Assembly (NCBI RefSeq): GCF_000685075.1
Contig: NZ_BAYD01000014.1
Span: 1-64,000, forward strand
Source of the DNA: Paraburkholderia oxyphila NBRC 105797
GTDB lineage: Bacteria > Pseudomonadota > Gammaproteobacteria > Burkholderiales > Burkholderiaceae
Direction: 5' to 3'
Length of the DNA: 64,000 nt
This document shows, piece by piece, positions 9,908-17,810 of the stretch. The stretch's first letter is position 1, and each line of letters starts with the position of its first letter. The translations under genes and the position numbers were made by a program. The notes below the pieces were generated by a model. The model saw nothing but the letters and a program-made list of their open reading frames with translations. It was not told where the DNA came from and did no database searches.

Positions 9908-10682
9908 ATACGATTTCATGGTGAACGCCTTCGCGGCGTCGGGCATCGTCGCGGTGCTCGCGGGCATCGTCGGCTACTTTCTGGTGATGCGCGGACAGAC
10001 CTTCGCGGGCCATGCGCTCTCGCACGTCGGCTTCACGGGCGCCACGGGCGCCGTGCTGCTCGGCGTCTCGCCGATGTGGGGCATGGTGGGCTTTACGCTC
10101 GTCGCAGGCGTGTCGATGGGCGCGCTCGGCGAAAAGCTCGCGGGCCGCGACGTGGCCATCGGCGTGATCCTCTCGCTCGCGCTCGGCTTCGGCCTGCTGT
10201 TCCTGCACTTCTTCACGGCGTACGCCACCCAGGTCACGGCGCTGTTGTTCGGCAACGTGCTCGGCGTGAACCGCGACACGCTCGGCATCCTCGCGGCGCT
10301 GGCCGTGGCGAGCCTCGCCGCGCTCGCGGCCATCATGCGGCCGCTGCTGTTCGCCTCATTGCAGCCGGAGCTGGCCGAGGCCAAAGGCGTCTCGCTGCGC
10401 CTCGTCTCGGTGCTGTTTCTCGCCATCACCGCGCTTGCCGTGGCCGCGTGCACACAGATCGTCGGCGTGCTGCTCGTCTTCACGCTGATGGTGGGCCCCG
10501 CCGCCGCCGCGCAGAATCTCACCACGCGCCTGTCAACCGGCGTCGTGCTCGCCGCACTGCTCGCACTCGCGCAGGCGTGGATCGGCGTCACGCTCGCCTA
10601 CTACACCGACTGGCCGACGAGCTTCTGGATCACGGCGCTCGCGGCACTGGTCTACGGCGCGAGCCTGATCGGGCGGCGTTGA
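9900..10682 (+). CDS. znuB: zinc/manganese ABC transporter permease (ZnuB family)
   Basis: This 260-residue integral membrane protein has about eight hydrophobic segments and the family core GQTFAGHALSHVGFTGATGA and LLVFTLMVGPAAAA. It starts with MLEYDFMVNAF, the usual start for this family; the ATG lies inside the end of the His-rich ATPase tail, so translation is probably coupled. It forms the channel of the metal uptake system and is followed by a strong bidirectional terminator. Confidence 0.92.
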   Translation: MLEYDFMVNAFAASGIVAVLAGIVGYFLVMRGQTFAGHALSHVGFTGATGAVLLGVSPMWGMVGFTLVAGVSMGALGEKLAGRDVAIGVILSLALGFGLLFLHFFTAYATQVTALLFGNVLGVNRDTLGILAALAVASLAALAAIMRPLLFASLQPELAEAKGVSLRLVSVLFLAITALAVAACTQIVGVLLVFTLMVGPAAAAQNLTTRLSTGVVLAALLALAQAWIGVTLAYYTDWPTSFWITALAALVYGASLIGRR

Positions 10683-10733
10683 GCGCTTTCGGCGCGCGCA
10701 TACCCATACGACGACGCGAAAGCGACGATACGA

Positions 10734-10767
10734 AAACGGCGTTGCTCCTCACGGAGCAACGCCGTTT
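10734..10767. terminator. bidirectional terminator between znuB and the patatin gene
   Basis: A perfect 15-bp stem (10734-10748 with 10753-10767) with a TCAC loop, flanked by AAA and TTT, serves the convergent znuB (+) and patatin-like (-) genes. Confidence 0.88.
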
Positions 10768-10795
10768 CGCTTTCCGGCTTGCCGACGGTGCGGGC

Positions 10796-11845
10796 TCAGG
10801 TCTCGCCGTCGCCCATGATGAAGCGCAGACGGCGCGACTCGTCGGCCCGCGCGCAGAGCGCCTCGAAGCGCTGATCGGCGAGCCGCGTGAGCGCCACCGT
10901 GGCGTCGGACGTCGCCATGTCGAGATCGCGCAGGATCTGCTGGTCGCCGCCCACCTCGCTGTTCAGATGCAGATAGCTTGCCTTGAGCTCGCGCATGCAG
11001 GTGGCCTGCGCCATCCGCTCCTGCGCCTGCATGCTCAGATCGAGCGCGGGCTGCGCCCAGTAGAGGCCGCGCAGCGGCAGGCGGCTCGGCACGCTCTTGT
11101 GATGCACGCCCGTGGTGCCCACGCCGAGCATGCGCACCGGCACGCCGCGCCGCTGCGCTTCGCCGAGCGCGTGCGCGTCGGGGCAGTTCGCGGCGAGCCC
11201 GCCGTCCACGTGCCAGTCGTCGTCGAGCATCAGCGCCGGGAAATGCGCTGGGGCCGCCGAGGTCGCGCGCGCCGCGTCGAGCAAGGTGCAGGTGTCCGCC
11301 GCGTCGCCTGCGAGACCTCGGCTCCTCAAGAGGCGCAACTCGCCCAGCGACCAGCTCACGGTCGTAAGCATGAGCGGCTTGTCGATCTCGGCAAGCGTCT
11401 TGCCGGCCCAGCCGTCGAGACAGGCGACGATGGCCGCCTCGAGCGGCTCGGCCGCGTAGACCTTCTTGCTCAAGAGCTTCTGCAACTTGCGCAGCGAGAG
11501 CTTCGGAAAGATCGACGGCCCCCACTGCGCGAGCATCGCGTATAGCTCGCCTGCGGCCACGCCGGCCGCGAGCCCCGCCGCGAGAATGCCGCCCACCGAG
11601 GTCCCGGCGATCATGTCGAAGCGCGCGCCGATCGGCCCCGCTCCGAACTTCTCGCTGGCCTCGATACGGGCGAGCAGGCGCGCCGTGTAGAGCCCGCGAT
11701 AGCCGCCGCCCGAGAGGCTCAGCACGCGCAGACAGTCGGGGGCCGGCGTGAGCCGGCCCTCGGGCACGCGGAACGGATCGTCCAGCGCGGGGTTCGACGG
11801 GGTATTCGAGGGACGACTCGAGGGACTATTCGATGGGCTGCTCAA
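10796..11845 (-). CDS. patatin-like phospholipase (CapV-like architecture)
   Basis: This 349-residue patatin-domain protein has the oxyanion motif GGGYRG at 46-51, nucleophile elbow GTSVGG with Ser83, and catalytic Asp in DGG at 214-216. The family hydrolyses acyl esters of membrane lipids; CapV-type members are defence effectors. The TTG start at 11845 is supported by GAGGAA about 8 nt upstream, placed inside the end of the PIN-like gene, so the two are coupled. The first 19 residues are a Ser/Pro/Asn repeat made by 12-bp DNA units. No nucleotide cyclase gene is adjacent. Lipolytic activity is supported; a role as toxin is inference. Confidence 0.85.
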   Translation of the reverse strand: MSSPSNSPSSRPSNTPSNPALDDPFRVPEGRLTPAPDCLRVLSLSGGGYRGLYTARLLARIEASEKFGAGPIGARFDMIAGTSVGGILAAGLAAGVAAGELYAMLAQWGPSIFPKLSLRKLQKLLSKKVYAAEPLEAAIVACLDGWAGKTLAEIDKPLMLTTVSWSLGELRLLRSRGLAGDAADTCTLLDAARATSAAPAHFPALMLDDDWHVDGGLAANCPDAHALGEAQRRGVPVRMLGVGTTGVHHKSVPSRLPLRGLYWAQPALDLSMQAQERMAQATCMRELKASYLHLNSEVGGDQQILRDLDMATSDATVALTRLADQRFEALCARADESRRLRFIMGDGET

Positions 11846-11855
11846 TGGCCTATTC
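11796..11855. repeat. five 12-bp tandem units across the PIN/patatin gene boundary
   Basis: Five degenerate units of consensus GA(G/T)GGNCTATTC run without gaps. They encode the S-P-S-N-like start of the patatin protein and cross into the 3' end of the PIN-like gene, so unit gain or loss would change both the start region and the gene junction. Confidence 0.75.
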
Positions 11856-12308
11856 CTCGAGCAGGGAGACGACGCCCACCTGGAGCTTGCGCAGCTCCCG
11901 GTGGTACACCTCTTCGGGCTCGACGAGCGTGCAGCCGTTGGCCACCGCGGTGGCGATCACCATGCGCGTGTCCTGGCCGACCGGATGTCGCGTACCGGCC
12001 TTGTCGATTTCGAGCGGATGATGACCGCGCCACTGCTCCCATTGCGCGGCCTCGCTTTCGCCGAACGGCAGCATGACGGAGCCGTCGTCGACGAGCGCAG
12101 CGACGCGCGCATCGAGCGCCTTCCTGAACGCCGCGCGACGCGGTTCGCTCATCTTGTGCCGGGCGATCACCTGGCGCGCGGCCGCGACGCTGACGACGCT
12201 CAAGTTGATGTCGCGCGCCTTCACCCCGCCCTCGATCCATTTGCGCGAGGCGGTGTCTTCAACGCACATGTCGATGAGCGTATTCGTGCCCAACAAAAAT
12301 CTCGGCAT
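11850..12308 (-). CDS. PIN-domain-like protein (VapC-like, first catalytic Asp missing)
   Basis: This 152-residue protein begins MPRFLLGTNTLIDM, matching the PIN start LLDTNxLIDL except that the first metal-binding Asp is Gly. A later stretch, GQDTRMVIATAVANGCTLVEPEE, matches the conserved D-x-x-I-A-x-A-x-x-x-G-x-x-LVT block. The middle acidic residue is not obvious. VapC proteins are RNases of type II toxin-antitoxin systems; the loss of one ligand suggests weak or no nuclease activity. It lies 84 bp after an antitoxin-like gene and feeds directly into the patatin gene. Confidence 0.7.
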   Translation of the reverse strand: MPRFLLGTNTLIDMCVEDTASRKWIEGGVKARDINLSVVSVAAARQVIARHKMSEPRRAAFRKALDARVAALVDDGSVMLPFGESEAAQWEQWRGHHPLEIDKAGTRHPVGQDTRMVIATAVANGCTLVEPEEVYHRELRKLQVGVVSLLEE

Positions 12309-12392
12309 GGACGGCCTTTATTGGTTTTTTGCGTGGCGTGCCTCTGCGGCATGCCGACTGGCGTACTGATCCGATGAACTGCGCCGCCAATT

Positions 12393-12776
12393 TCAGCGCG
12401 GCACGCGGTAGTGATCCACGGCCTCGATGGACACGTCGCGCGGCAGCTTGCCCGAGGCCGGCACCGAAGGGAGCCCGGCGAACACCTCGGCCACGGTGCG
12501 GTCGCTGACCGTGTTGGACATCAGCGCGACGGCCTGATCGAGGCCGAGAATAATGAATGGCTCCGGGCCCTGGTTGACGATTTCGACCGAGCCCGATTTG
12601 ACGCGCCTCAGGACGCTCGAATAATTCGTCTTGAATGCCGAAATGGGCGTGCCCACCGCGTTGACGTCGGTTGCGCCCACGCGCGCGGCAATCGCCTTCA
12701 CGGCCGCCTGGAAATCATCCATGCGCCGCTCGGCGGATTCCTTGCTGGCTTCGGGATCGATGAGGGATGCTCGCAT
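12393..12776 (-). CDS. Phd/YefM-like antitoxin
   Basis: This 127-residue protein has a central block, ISAFKTNYSSVLRRVKSGSV, followed by IVNQGPEPFIILG, that matches the DNA-binding fold of Phd/YefM antitoxins (S-x-x-x-x-N-x-x-x-x-L-x-x-V, then x-x-x-G-x-P-x-x-I). About 45 residues precede it, longer than usual. The ATG at 12776 is preferred over a TTG further upstream because the latter would lie inside the promoter. It heads an operon with a PIN-like and a patatin-like gene and probably represses it through tandem repeats overlapping its promoter. Confidence 0.75.
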   Translation of the reverse strand: MRASLIDPEASKESAERRMDDFQAAVKAIAARVGATDVNAVGTPISAFKTNYSSVLRRVKSGSVEIVNQGPEPFIILGLDQAVALMSNTVSDRTVAEVFAGLPSVPASGKLPRDVSIEAVDHYRVPR

Positions 12777-12801
12777 GACTGGATGACTCCAAAGAAGACC
12801 T

Positions 12802-12840
12802 ACCTGACCAGATTCTAGTACCAACCTGACCAGATATCAA
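12802..12840 (-). promoter_or_regulatory. sigma-70 promoter with tandem operator repeats for the antitoxin operon
   Basis: On the minus strand, TTGATA (12835-12840) and TAGAAT (12812-12817) are separated by exactly 17 bp. Two copies of the 12-mer ATCTGGTCAGGT (minus strand; 12824-12835 and 12802-12813), 22 bp apart, cover the spacer and the -10. This is a classic autorepression layout for an antitoxin. Confidence 0.75.
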
Positions 12841-12870
12841 AGTTTCACGCGGGGTCGGATACGCGAATAA

Positions 12871-12903
12871 AAAAGGCCTCGACGCGCAGCGTGGAGGCCT
12901 TTT
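12871..12903. terminator. terminator between fghA and the antitoxin operon
   Basis: A 10-bp stem AAAAGGCCTC/GAGGCCTTTT (12871-12880 with 12894-12903) continues into a T-rich run on the minus strand. It ends fghA transcription just before the antitoxin promoter. Confidence 0.8.
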
Positions 12904-12926
12904 CGAACATCGTGAGCGCGTTAGCG

Positions 12927-13772
12927 TTACTTCAGCAGCACCCGCGCGTGATGCGCCAGATGGTCCTCGATAAAGCTCTGGATGAAGAAGTAGCCGTGAT
13001 CGTAGCCCGCATGACGGCGCAGCGTGAGCGGCTGCCCCGCCGCCTTGCACGCGGCTTCGAACACGTCCGGGTTCAACTGGTTCGGCAAGAACGCGTCCGC
13101 CAGGCCCTGATCGACGAGGATGCCGGCCTCGAACTTGTGCGCGGCCTTGCCCACCAGCTCGCTCGCGTCGTACTGCTTCCAGGCCTCGCGGTCCTCGCCC
13201 AGGTAGCCGCTGAACGCCTTCTCGCCCCACGGGCAGCGCGTGGGCGCCGCGATCGGCGCGAACGCCGAGACCGAGCGGTAGATATCGGGGTTGCGCAGCG
13301 CGAGCGTCAAGGCGCCGTGCCCGCCCATCGAGTGGCCGAAGATGCCCAGCCGCGCGCCGTCCACGGGCAGGTTCGCCGTCACGGCCTCGCGCAGCTCGTC
13401 GCGCACATACGAATACATGCGCCAGTGCTTCGACCACGGCTCGCGCGTGGCATCGACGTAGAAACCCGCGCCCACGCCGAAATCCCAGGCCTCGGCTTCG
13501 CCAGGCACGTTCGCGCCGCGCGGGCTCGTGTCGGGCGCAATCAGCGCGATGCCATGCTGCGCGGCGAAGCGCTGCGCGCCCGCCTTGATCGGGAAGGTCT
13601 CCTCCGTGCAGGTCAGACCCGCCAGATAAAACAGCCCCGGCACCTTGCGCTCGCGCGCCTGCGGCGGCAGATACACCGAAAAGCGCATCGGCAGGCCGAT
13701 CGTTTTCGAATCGTGTTTGTAGATGCGCTGCACGCCACCGTAACAGGCGTGCTCTTCAATCTGGTCCAGCAT
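12927..13772 (-). CDS. fghA: S-formylglutathione hydrolase
   Basis: This 281-residue esterase D family enzyme hydrolyses S-formylglutathione to glutathione and formate in cytosolic formaldehyde detoxification. Nucleophile Ser sits in GHSMGGHGAL (about residue 145), the acid in DQGLADAF and the catalytic His in YDHGYFF near the C-terminus; the CTCTEE-like LTCTEETF motif is present. Length is normal for the family (about 280). The gene that usually precedes it, glutathione-dependent formaldehyde dehydrogenase, survives here only as a 3' fragment 12 bp upstream. Confidence 0.96.
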   Translation of the reverse strand: MLDQIEEHACYGGVQRIYKHDSKTIGLPMRFSVYLPPQARERKVPGLFYLAGLTCTEETFPIKAGAQRFAAQHGIALIAPDTSPRGANVPGEAEAWDFGVGAGFYVDATREPWSKHWRMYSYVRDELREAVTANLPVDGARLGIFGHSMGGHGALTLALRNPDIYRSVSAFAPIAAPTRCPWGEKAFSGYLGEDREAWKQYDASELVGKAAHKFEAGILVDQGLADAFLPNQLNPDVFEAACKAAGQPLTLRRHAGYDHGYFFIQSFIEDHLAHHARVLLK

Positions 13773-13784
13773 CTCAAGCCCTCG

Positions 13785-13964
13785 CTATGGGTAAAGGACA
13801 ACAGAGCGAATCGACTCGCCCTGCTTCATCAGGTCGAAGCCCTCGTCGATCCGGTCGCGGCACAACGCGTGAGCGATCAGGTCGTCGATGTCGATCTTAC
13901 CTTCCGTGAACCTGTCGGCGAGTTTCGGCACGTTCGTGCGCCCCTGCCCGCCGCCATCGTTCAG
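13785..13964 (-). pseudogene. adhC: 3' remnant of glutathione-dependent formaldehyde (class III alcohol) dehydrogenase
   Basis: Fifty-nine in-frame codons end in a natural stop and read GRTNVPKLADRFTEGKIDID, then LIAHALCRDRIDEGFDLMKQ and GESIRSVVLYP. These match the C-terminus of the zinc-dependent S-(hydroxymethyl)glutathione dehydrogenase. An in-frame TAA stops the frame upstream at 13965-13967, and the following 14 bp reach the xylulokinase stop. The remaining roughly 310 codons are missing, so this is a truncated pseudogene, probably left by a deletion that joined fghA to the xylulokinase gene. Confidence 0.75.
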
Positions 13965-13980
13965 TTATGCGATGCAATTG

Positions 13981-15492
13981 CTACGACACCGGCGCGAACC
14001 ACGTCCGCACACGGCCATACAGATCGATGAAGCGCGCGTAACGCTGCGCCAGCGCGGCGTCGGCGCGCGGCTCTGCCACGCGGGTTGCGGCGGGCGCGAA
14101 CGCCGTGAGTTCGTCCATGCGCCAATGCCCGCAGGCGACGCCGCCCAGCATCGCCGCACCGCGCGCCGCCGCATTCGGACAGTCGATGGCGTCGAGCTGC
14201 GCGCCCAGCACGTCGGCGAGCAATTGGCGCCAGCGCGCATCGACGGAGCCCCCGCCCGCGAGCTTGAGCACGGTGATGGTGATCGGTGCATGCGGCGCGC
14301 CTCCTTCATCGATATCGCCCGCGCCGACCGCCGAGGGCACGCCGCGCAATGCGTCGAGTCCCGCGCGCAACGCGAACGCCACGCCTTCGAACGCGGCGCG
14401 CATCAACACGCCGCGCGTGTCGCCAAGGCCCGCGCCGAGCCAGCCGCCACGCGCCGCGGGGTCGAGCCACGGCGAGCGCTCGCCGCTCAGGTACGGCAGG
14501 AAAGCGAGCGTCTGCGAAGGCGGCGCGGCGAAGGCTTCTTCGTAGGCTTGCGCCCAATCGCAGGACAGCCAGCCGCGCGCCGCTTCGAGCGCGACGCCGA
14601 CGTTCTGCATCGCGGCCATCGCGTACCAGCCGCCGCTCGCCGACCGGTAGCGATGCAAACCGCGCCGCGCAGGCGGCTCTTCGATCGAAGTCACGACGAT
14701 CTGGCCGCCCGTGCCCGTGGTCAGCAGCGCGTCGCCGTCTTCGTGCAGGCCGCTGCCGAGTGCCGCGCACGGCGTGTCGCCGGCGCCGGTCGCGAGCACG
14801 ATGCCGGCGGGCAAGCCGAGGGCGTGCGCGGCCTCCGCGCAAAGCGTGCCACTCGGCGCGGACGACGCCGCGAGCGGCGCGAACCAGCGTGCCGCGAGGC
14901 CGAGCCGCTCGATCAGCGCGACATCCCACGCGCCGTCGGGCGCGGCGAGCGCGGTCGCGCAGGCGTCGGACGGATCGGCCACGAAGGCTTCGTCGGACGC
15001 GCCAGAAAGCCGGACGCGCAGCCAGTCTTTAGGCTGCAATGCCCAACGCGCGGCCTCGGCCGTCGTGCGTTCGTGCAATGTCAGCCAATAGAGCAGCGGT
15101 CCCGCCATGCCAGGCGCCACGGGATTCGGCTGAGGATTCGCTTCGCTATCCGGCCAGGCATCGAGCAACGCGCGCGCACGCGTGTCGGGCCAGAGCATGG
15201 CGGGACGCAGCGCACGGCCCGCTGCGTCGGTCAGCACGACGCCATGCATCTGGCCGGAGAATCCAATCGCGCGCACCCACTCGCGCTCGCTCGCGGGCAA
15301 GCGCTCGCACGCGCGCACGAGCGCGTCCCACCAGCGCTCGACGTCGATCTCGGCCCAGCCCGGCTGGGGCGTCTCGAGCGTATAAGGAATGCTCGCGGCG
15401 GCACGCTCGGCGAGCGTCTCATCGACGATGGCGACTTTGAGCGAACCGGTGCCGAGATCGATACCGAGAAAGCGCGTCTGCGATCCGTTCAT
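13981..15492 (-). CDS. xylB: xylulokinase
   Basis: This 503-residue FGGY kinase has the N-terminal phosphate loop GIDLGTGSLKVAIVDE, IGFSGQMHGVVLTD (xylulose-binding segment), ATGAGDTPCAALGSG and the ATPase-domain signature GGGSVDARWRQLLADVLG. It phosphorylates D-xylulose to xylulose 5-phosphate. The ATG at 15492 is used because it places the phosphate loop six residues in; a GTG at 15555 would add 21 residues. It seems isolated from other xylose genes and ends against a broken adhC fragment. It is a second xylulokinase-type gene beside the partial one at the left edge. Confidence 0.9.
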   Translation of the reverse strand: MNGSQTRFLGIDLGTGSLKVAIVDETLAERAAASIPYTLETPQPGWAEIDVERWWDALVRACERLPASEREWVRAIGFSGQMHGVVLTDAAGRALRPAMLWPDTRARALLDAWPDSEANPQPNPVAPGMAGPLLYWLTLHERTTAEAARWALQPKDWLRVRLSGASDEAFVADPSDACATALAAPDGAWDVALIERLGLAARWFAPLAASSAPSGTLCAEAAHALGLPAGIVLATGAGDTPCAALGSGLHEDGDALLTTGTGGQIVVTSIEEPPARRGLHRYRSASGGWYAMAAMQNVGVALEAARGWLSCDWAQAYEEAFAAPPSQTLAFLPYLSGERSPWLDPAARGGWLGAGLGDTRGVLMRAAFEGVAFALRAGLDALRGVPSAVGAGDIDEGGAPHAPITITVLKLAGGGSVDARWRQLLADVLGAQLDAIDCPNAAARGAAMLGGVACGHWRMDELTAFAPAATRVAEPRADAALAQRYARFIDLYGRVRTWFAPVS

Positions 15493-15689
15493 GCGAAGTG
15501 GCTGGCTTGGGGAAAGGGTTGAGGTTGGCGCCTGCCGCTCATCGATGCCGCTCACCGAACAGGGCGAACCGGGACAGCCGCGCAGAACGATAAAAGGGCC
15601 ATGATAGCGGCCAGAAATTCATGCCGTGAGACCGTCTTATAGGCGAGGCCGGCGGGGGTGAATCGGGGTGCGCGCAGACACCTCAAAAT

Positions 15690-15763
15690 CATGCGAAATG
15701 CATGCATTCGCGGGTTAACCCAGGGGTCTATCTCGACATGCGAAATGGCTCACATGCGGAAAG
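15690..15763. repeat. CATGCG-AA repeats in the gap between xylB and the permease
   Basis: The 666-bp gap 15493-16158 holds no convincing gene. It contains CATGCGAAATG twice (15690-15700 and 15737-15747), a variant CATGCGGAAAG (15753-15763), and an inverted repeat around ATGCATGCAT at 15693-15711. These may be operators for the divergent xylB or permease genes; no known regulator motif is recognised. Confidence 0.45.
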
Positions 15764-16158
15764 CGAAATATAGATCATAATGGGTCGGCCATATGTACGA
15801 GGGACCGACTGACGCTTGACTTCTCGCGACATTGCCCATTCATGTGAGCTGACGGCACCGCCGCTTCCACGGCACGCAAAGCGGCGCAATGCTGTCTAAC
15901 GCCTGAAACCGCCTGAAAAGTGGGCTTAATGCCGCGTCCGAACGTCGCACAGGCGTTTCCACGATGCGGCGCAGCATCGCCATCCGGGCCTGCGCCGTCC
16001 TCCGAACCGTCTGATCCTACCCCGATATGACGGGCCGCGCACCCCGCGCGCATATCGCCCCCGGAAAGCACGGAATAGTCTCCAGTGGTCTTGTTGCTTC
16101 TTTTCGTCGCGAATACCTTGGAGGCCATATTCTGAAACGAAAGACGGAGAGAGACGAC

Positions 16159-17616
16159 ATGCATCCCCAGGGTATCGAAAGGGCAGCAGCCGGCCAGGCG
16201 CGCACCCAGGTTCACCCGGTAGACGAGCGCCTGCCGTTCGGCCAGCTTCTCACACTCGGCATTCAGCACGTGCTCGTGATGTACGCGGGCGCGGTCGCCG
16301 TGCCGCTCATCGTCGGCGGCGCCATTGGTCTGCCGAAAGACCAGGTCGCGTTCCTCATCAGCGCCGACTTGTTCGCCTGCGGTATCGCCACCCTGATCCA
16401 GACGCTCGGCCTGTGGATCTTCGGTATCCGTCTGCCCGTCATCATGGGCTGCACGTTCGCTTCGGTCGGCCCGATGATCGCCATCGGCACCAACCCGCAG
16501 CTCGGCATTCTCGACATCTTCGGCTCCACTATCGCCGCGGGGGCGATCGGCATCGTCATATCGCCGATGATCGGCAAGCTGCTGCGCTTCTTCCCGCCTG
16601 TCGTGGTGGGCACCGTGATCGCGGTGATCGGCCTCTCGCTCATGGAAGTGGGCATCAACTGGGCCGCCGGTGGCGTGGGCAACCCGAACTACGGCGACCC
16701 GGTCTATCTCGGTCTGTCGCTCGCCGTGCTGATGCTGATTCTCCTCATCAACAAGTTCGGCCGCGGCTTCATCTCCAATATCTCGGTGCTGCTCGGCATC
16801 GTGGCGGGCTTCGCGATCGCTTTCGCAATTGGCCGCGTGAACCTCGACGGCGTGGCACACGCACAGTGGGTGGGCTTCGTGATGCCGTTCCACTTCGGCC
16901 TGCCGAAATTCCACGTCCTGCCGATCGTGACGATGGTGATCGTGATGTTCGTGACCTTCATCGAGTCGACGGGCATGTTCCTCGCGGTGGGTGACATGGT
17001 CGATCGCCCGGTCGATCAGGCAACGCTCGTTCGCGGCCTGCGTGTCGACGGTCTGGGCACGATGATCGGCGGCATCTTCAACTCGTTCCCGCATACCTCG
17101 TTCTCGCAGAACGTCGGCCTGATCGGCGTGACGGGCGTGAAGAGCCGCTTTGTCTGCGCAACGGGTGGCGTGATTCTCGTGACGCTCGGCCTGTTCCCGA
17201 AGATGGCGCAGGTCGTCGCTTCGGTGCCCCCCTTCGTGCTGGGCGGCGCAGGCCTCGTGATGTTCGGCATGGTCGCCGCAAACGGCATCAAGGTGCTCTC
17301 GAAGGTGGACTTCGTGAAGAACCACCACAACCTGTTCATCGTGGCCGTGAGCGTGGGCTTCGGCATGGTGCCGGTTGTCTCGCCGAAGTTCTTCTCGCAG
17401 CTGCCGCCCGCACTCTCGCCGCTCCTGCATAGCGGCATCCTGCTGGCCTCGGTTTCGGCAGTGATCCTCAACCTGATTTTCAACGGCGCAAAGAGCGAGC
17501 GCGCCGCAGAACACGACATCCACCAGGTCGGTCACGACTTCGACGGCACCCAGTCGCACGAAGCCGATCAAGCACCGGAAGCGGGACAGGGCATGCCGCG
17601 CACCGCGGCACACTGA
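16159..17616 (+). CDS. NCS2-family nucleobase:cation symporter (xanthine/urate type)
   Basis: This 485-residue transporter has about 12-14 hydrophobic segments. It carries the NCS2 hallmarks: FIESTGMFLAVGDM with the conserved Glu in the TM8 region, and SQNVGLIGVTGVKSR after it, whose Q-N-x-G-x-x-x-x-T form is that of the xanthine/uric acid branch rather than uracil. The ATG at 16159 has GGAGAG about 8 nt upstream. It imports purine bases with protons across the inner membrane. It is monocistronic and followed by two terminators. Whether xanthine or urate is preferred cannot be read. Confidence 0.9.
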   Translation: MHPQGIERAAAGQARTQVHPVDERLPFGQLLTLGIQHVLVMYAGAVAVPLIVGGAIGLPKDQVAFLISADLFACGIATLIQTLGLWIFGIRLPVIMGCTFASVGPMIAIGTNPQLGILDIFGSTIAAGAIGIVISPMIGKLLRFFPPVVVGTVIAVIGLSLMEVGINWAAGGVGNPNYGDPVYLGLSLAVLMLILLINKFGRGFISNISVLLGIVAGFAIAFAIGRVNLDGVAHAQWVGFVMPFHFGLPKFHVLPIVTMVIVMFVTFIESTGMFLAVGDMVDRPVDQATLVRGLRVDGLGTMIGGIFNSFPHTSFSQNVGLIGVTGVKSRFVCATGGVILVTLGLFPKMAQVVASVPPFVLGGAGLVMFGMVAANGIKVLSKVDFVKNHHNLFIVAVSVGFGMVPVVSPKFFSQLPPALSPLLHSGILLASVSAVILNLIFNGAKSERAAEHDIHQVGHDFDGTQSHEADQAPEAGQGMPRTAAH

Positions 17617-17631
17617 GTCGACGCGAGAGGC

Positions 17632-17708
17632 GCCCCGGCCGGGTGACAGACACACGTGCCGGGGCCTTTTGCTGGTTTGGCGTCACGGGAAACCGTGACG
17701 CCTTTTTT
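17632..17708 (+). terminator. tandem terminators after the nucleobase permease
   Basis: The first stem GCCCCGGC/GCCGGGGC (17632-17639 with 17658-17665) is followed by CTTTTG. The second is a perfect 10-bp stem (17679-17688 with 17693-17702, GAAA loop) followed by six T. Confidence 0.85.
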
Positions 17709-17741
17709 GTTTTGGGCGGGCTGCATTGCGGATGGCCATAA

Positions 17742-17771
17742 AAAAACGCCACGGTCTCCCGTGGCGTTTTT
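17742..17771. terminator. terminator of the RND efflux operon
   Basis: A 13-bp stem (17742-17754 with 17759-17771, TCTC loop) is flanked by an A-run on the left and T-run on the right. It serves the minus-strand efflux operon and can act in both directions. Confidence 0.85.
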
Positions 17772-17810
17772 CGTTTCTACTCCGTCAGACACAGCCTGCG
17801 TTCACATCGC

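Noticed and set aside
10796..11845. Patatin gene as a CBASS (CapV) operon
   Set aside because: No CD-NTase cyclase, E1/E2 or JAB gene is adjacent, so a standard CBASS cannot be claimed; only the effector-type domain is present.
15775..17655. Long minus-strand open frame (626 codons) opposite the nucleobase permease
   Set aside because: It is rich in His, Arg and Asp, the usual result of reading a GC-rich gene backwards; the permease frame has clear family motifs.
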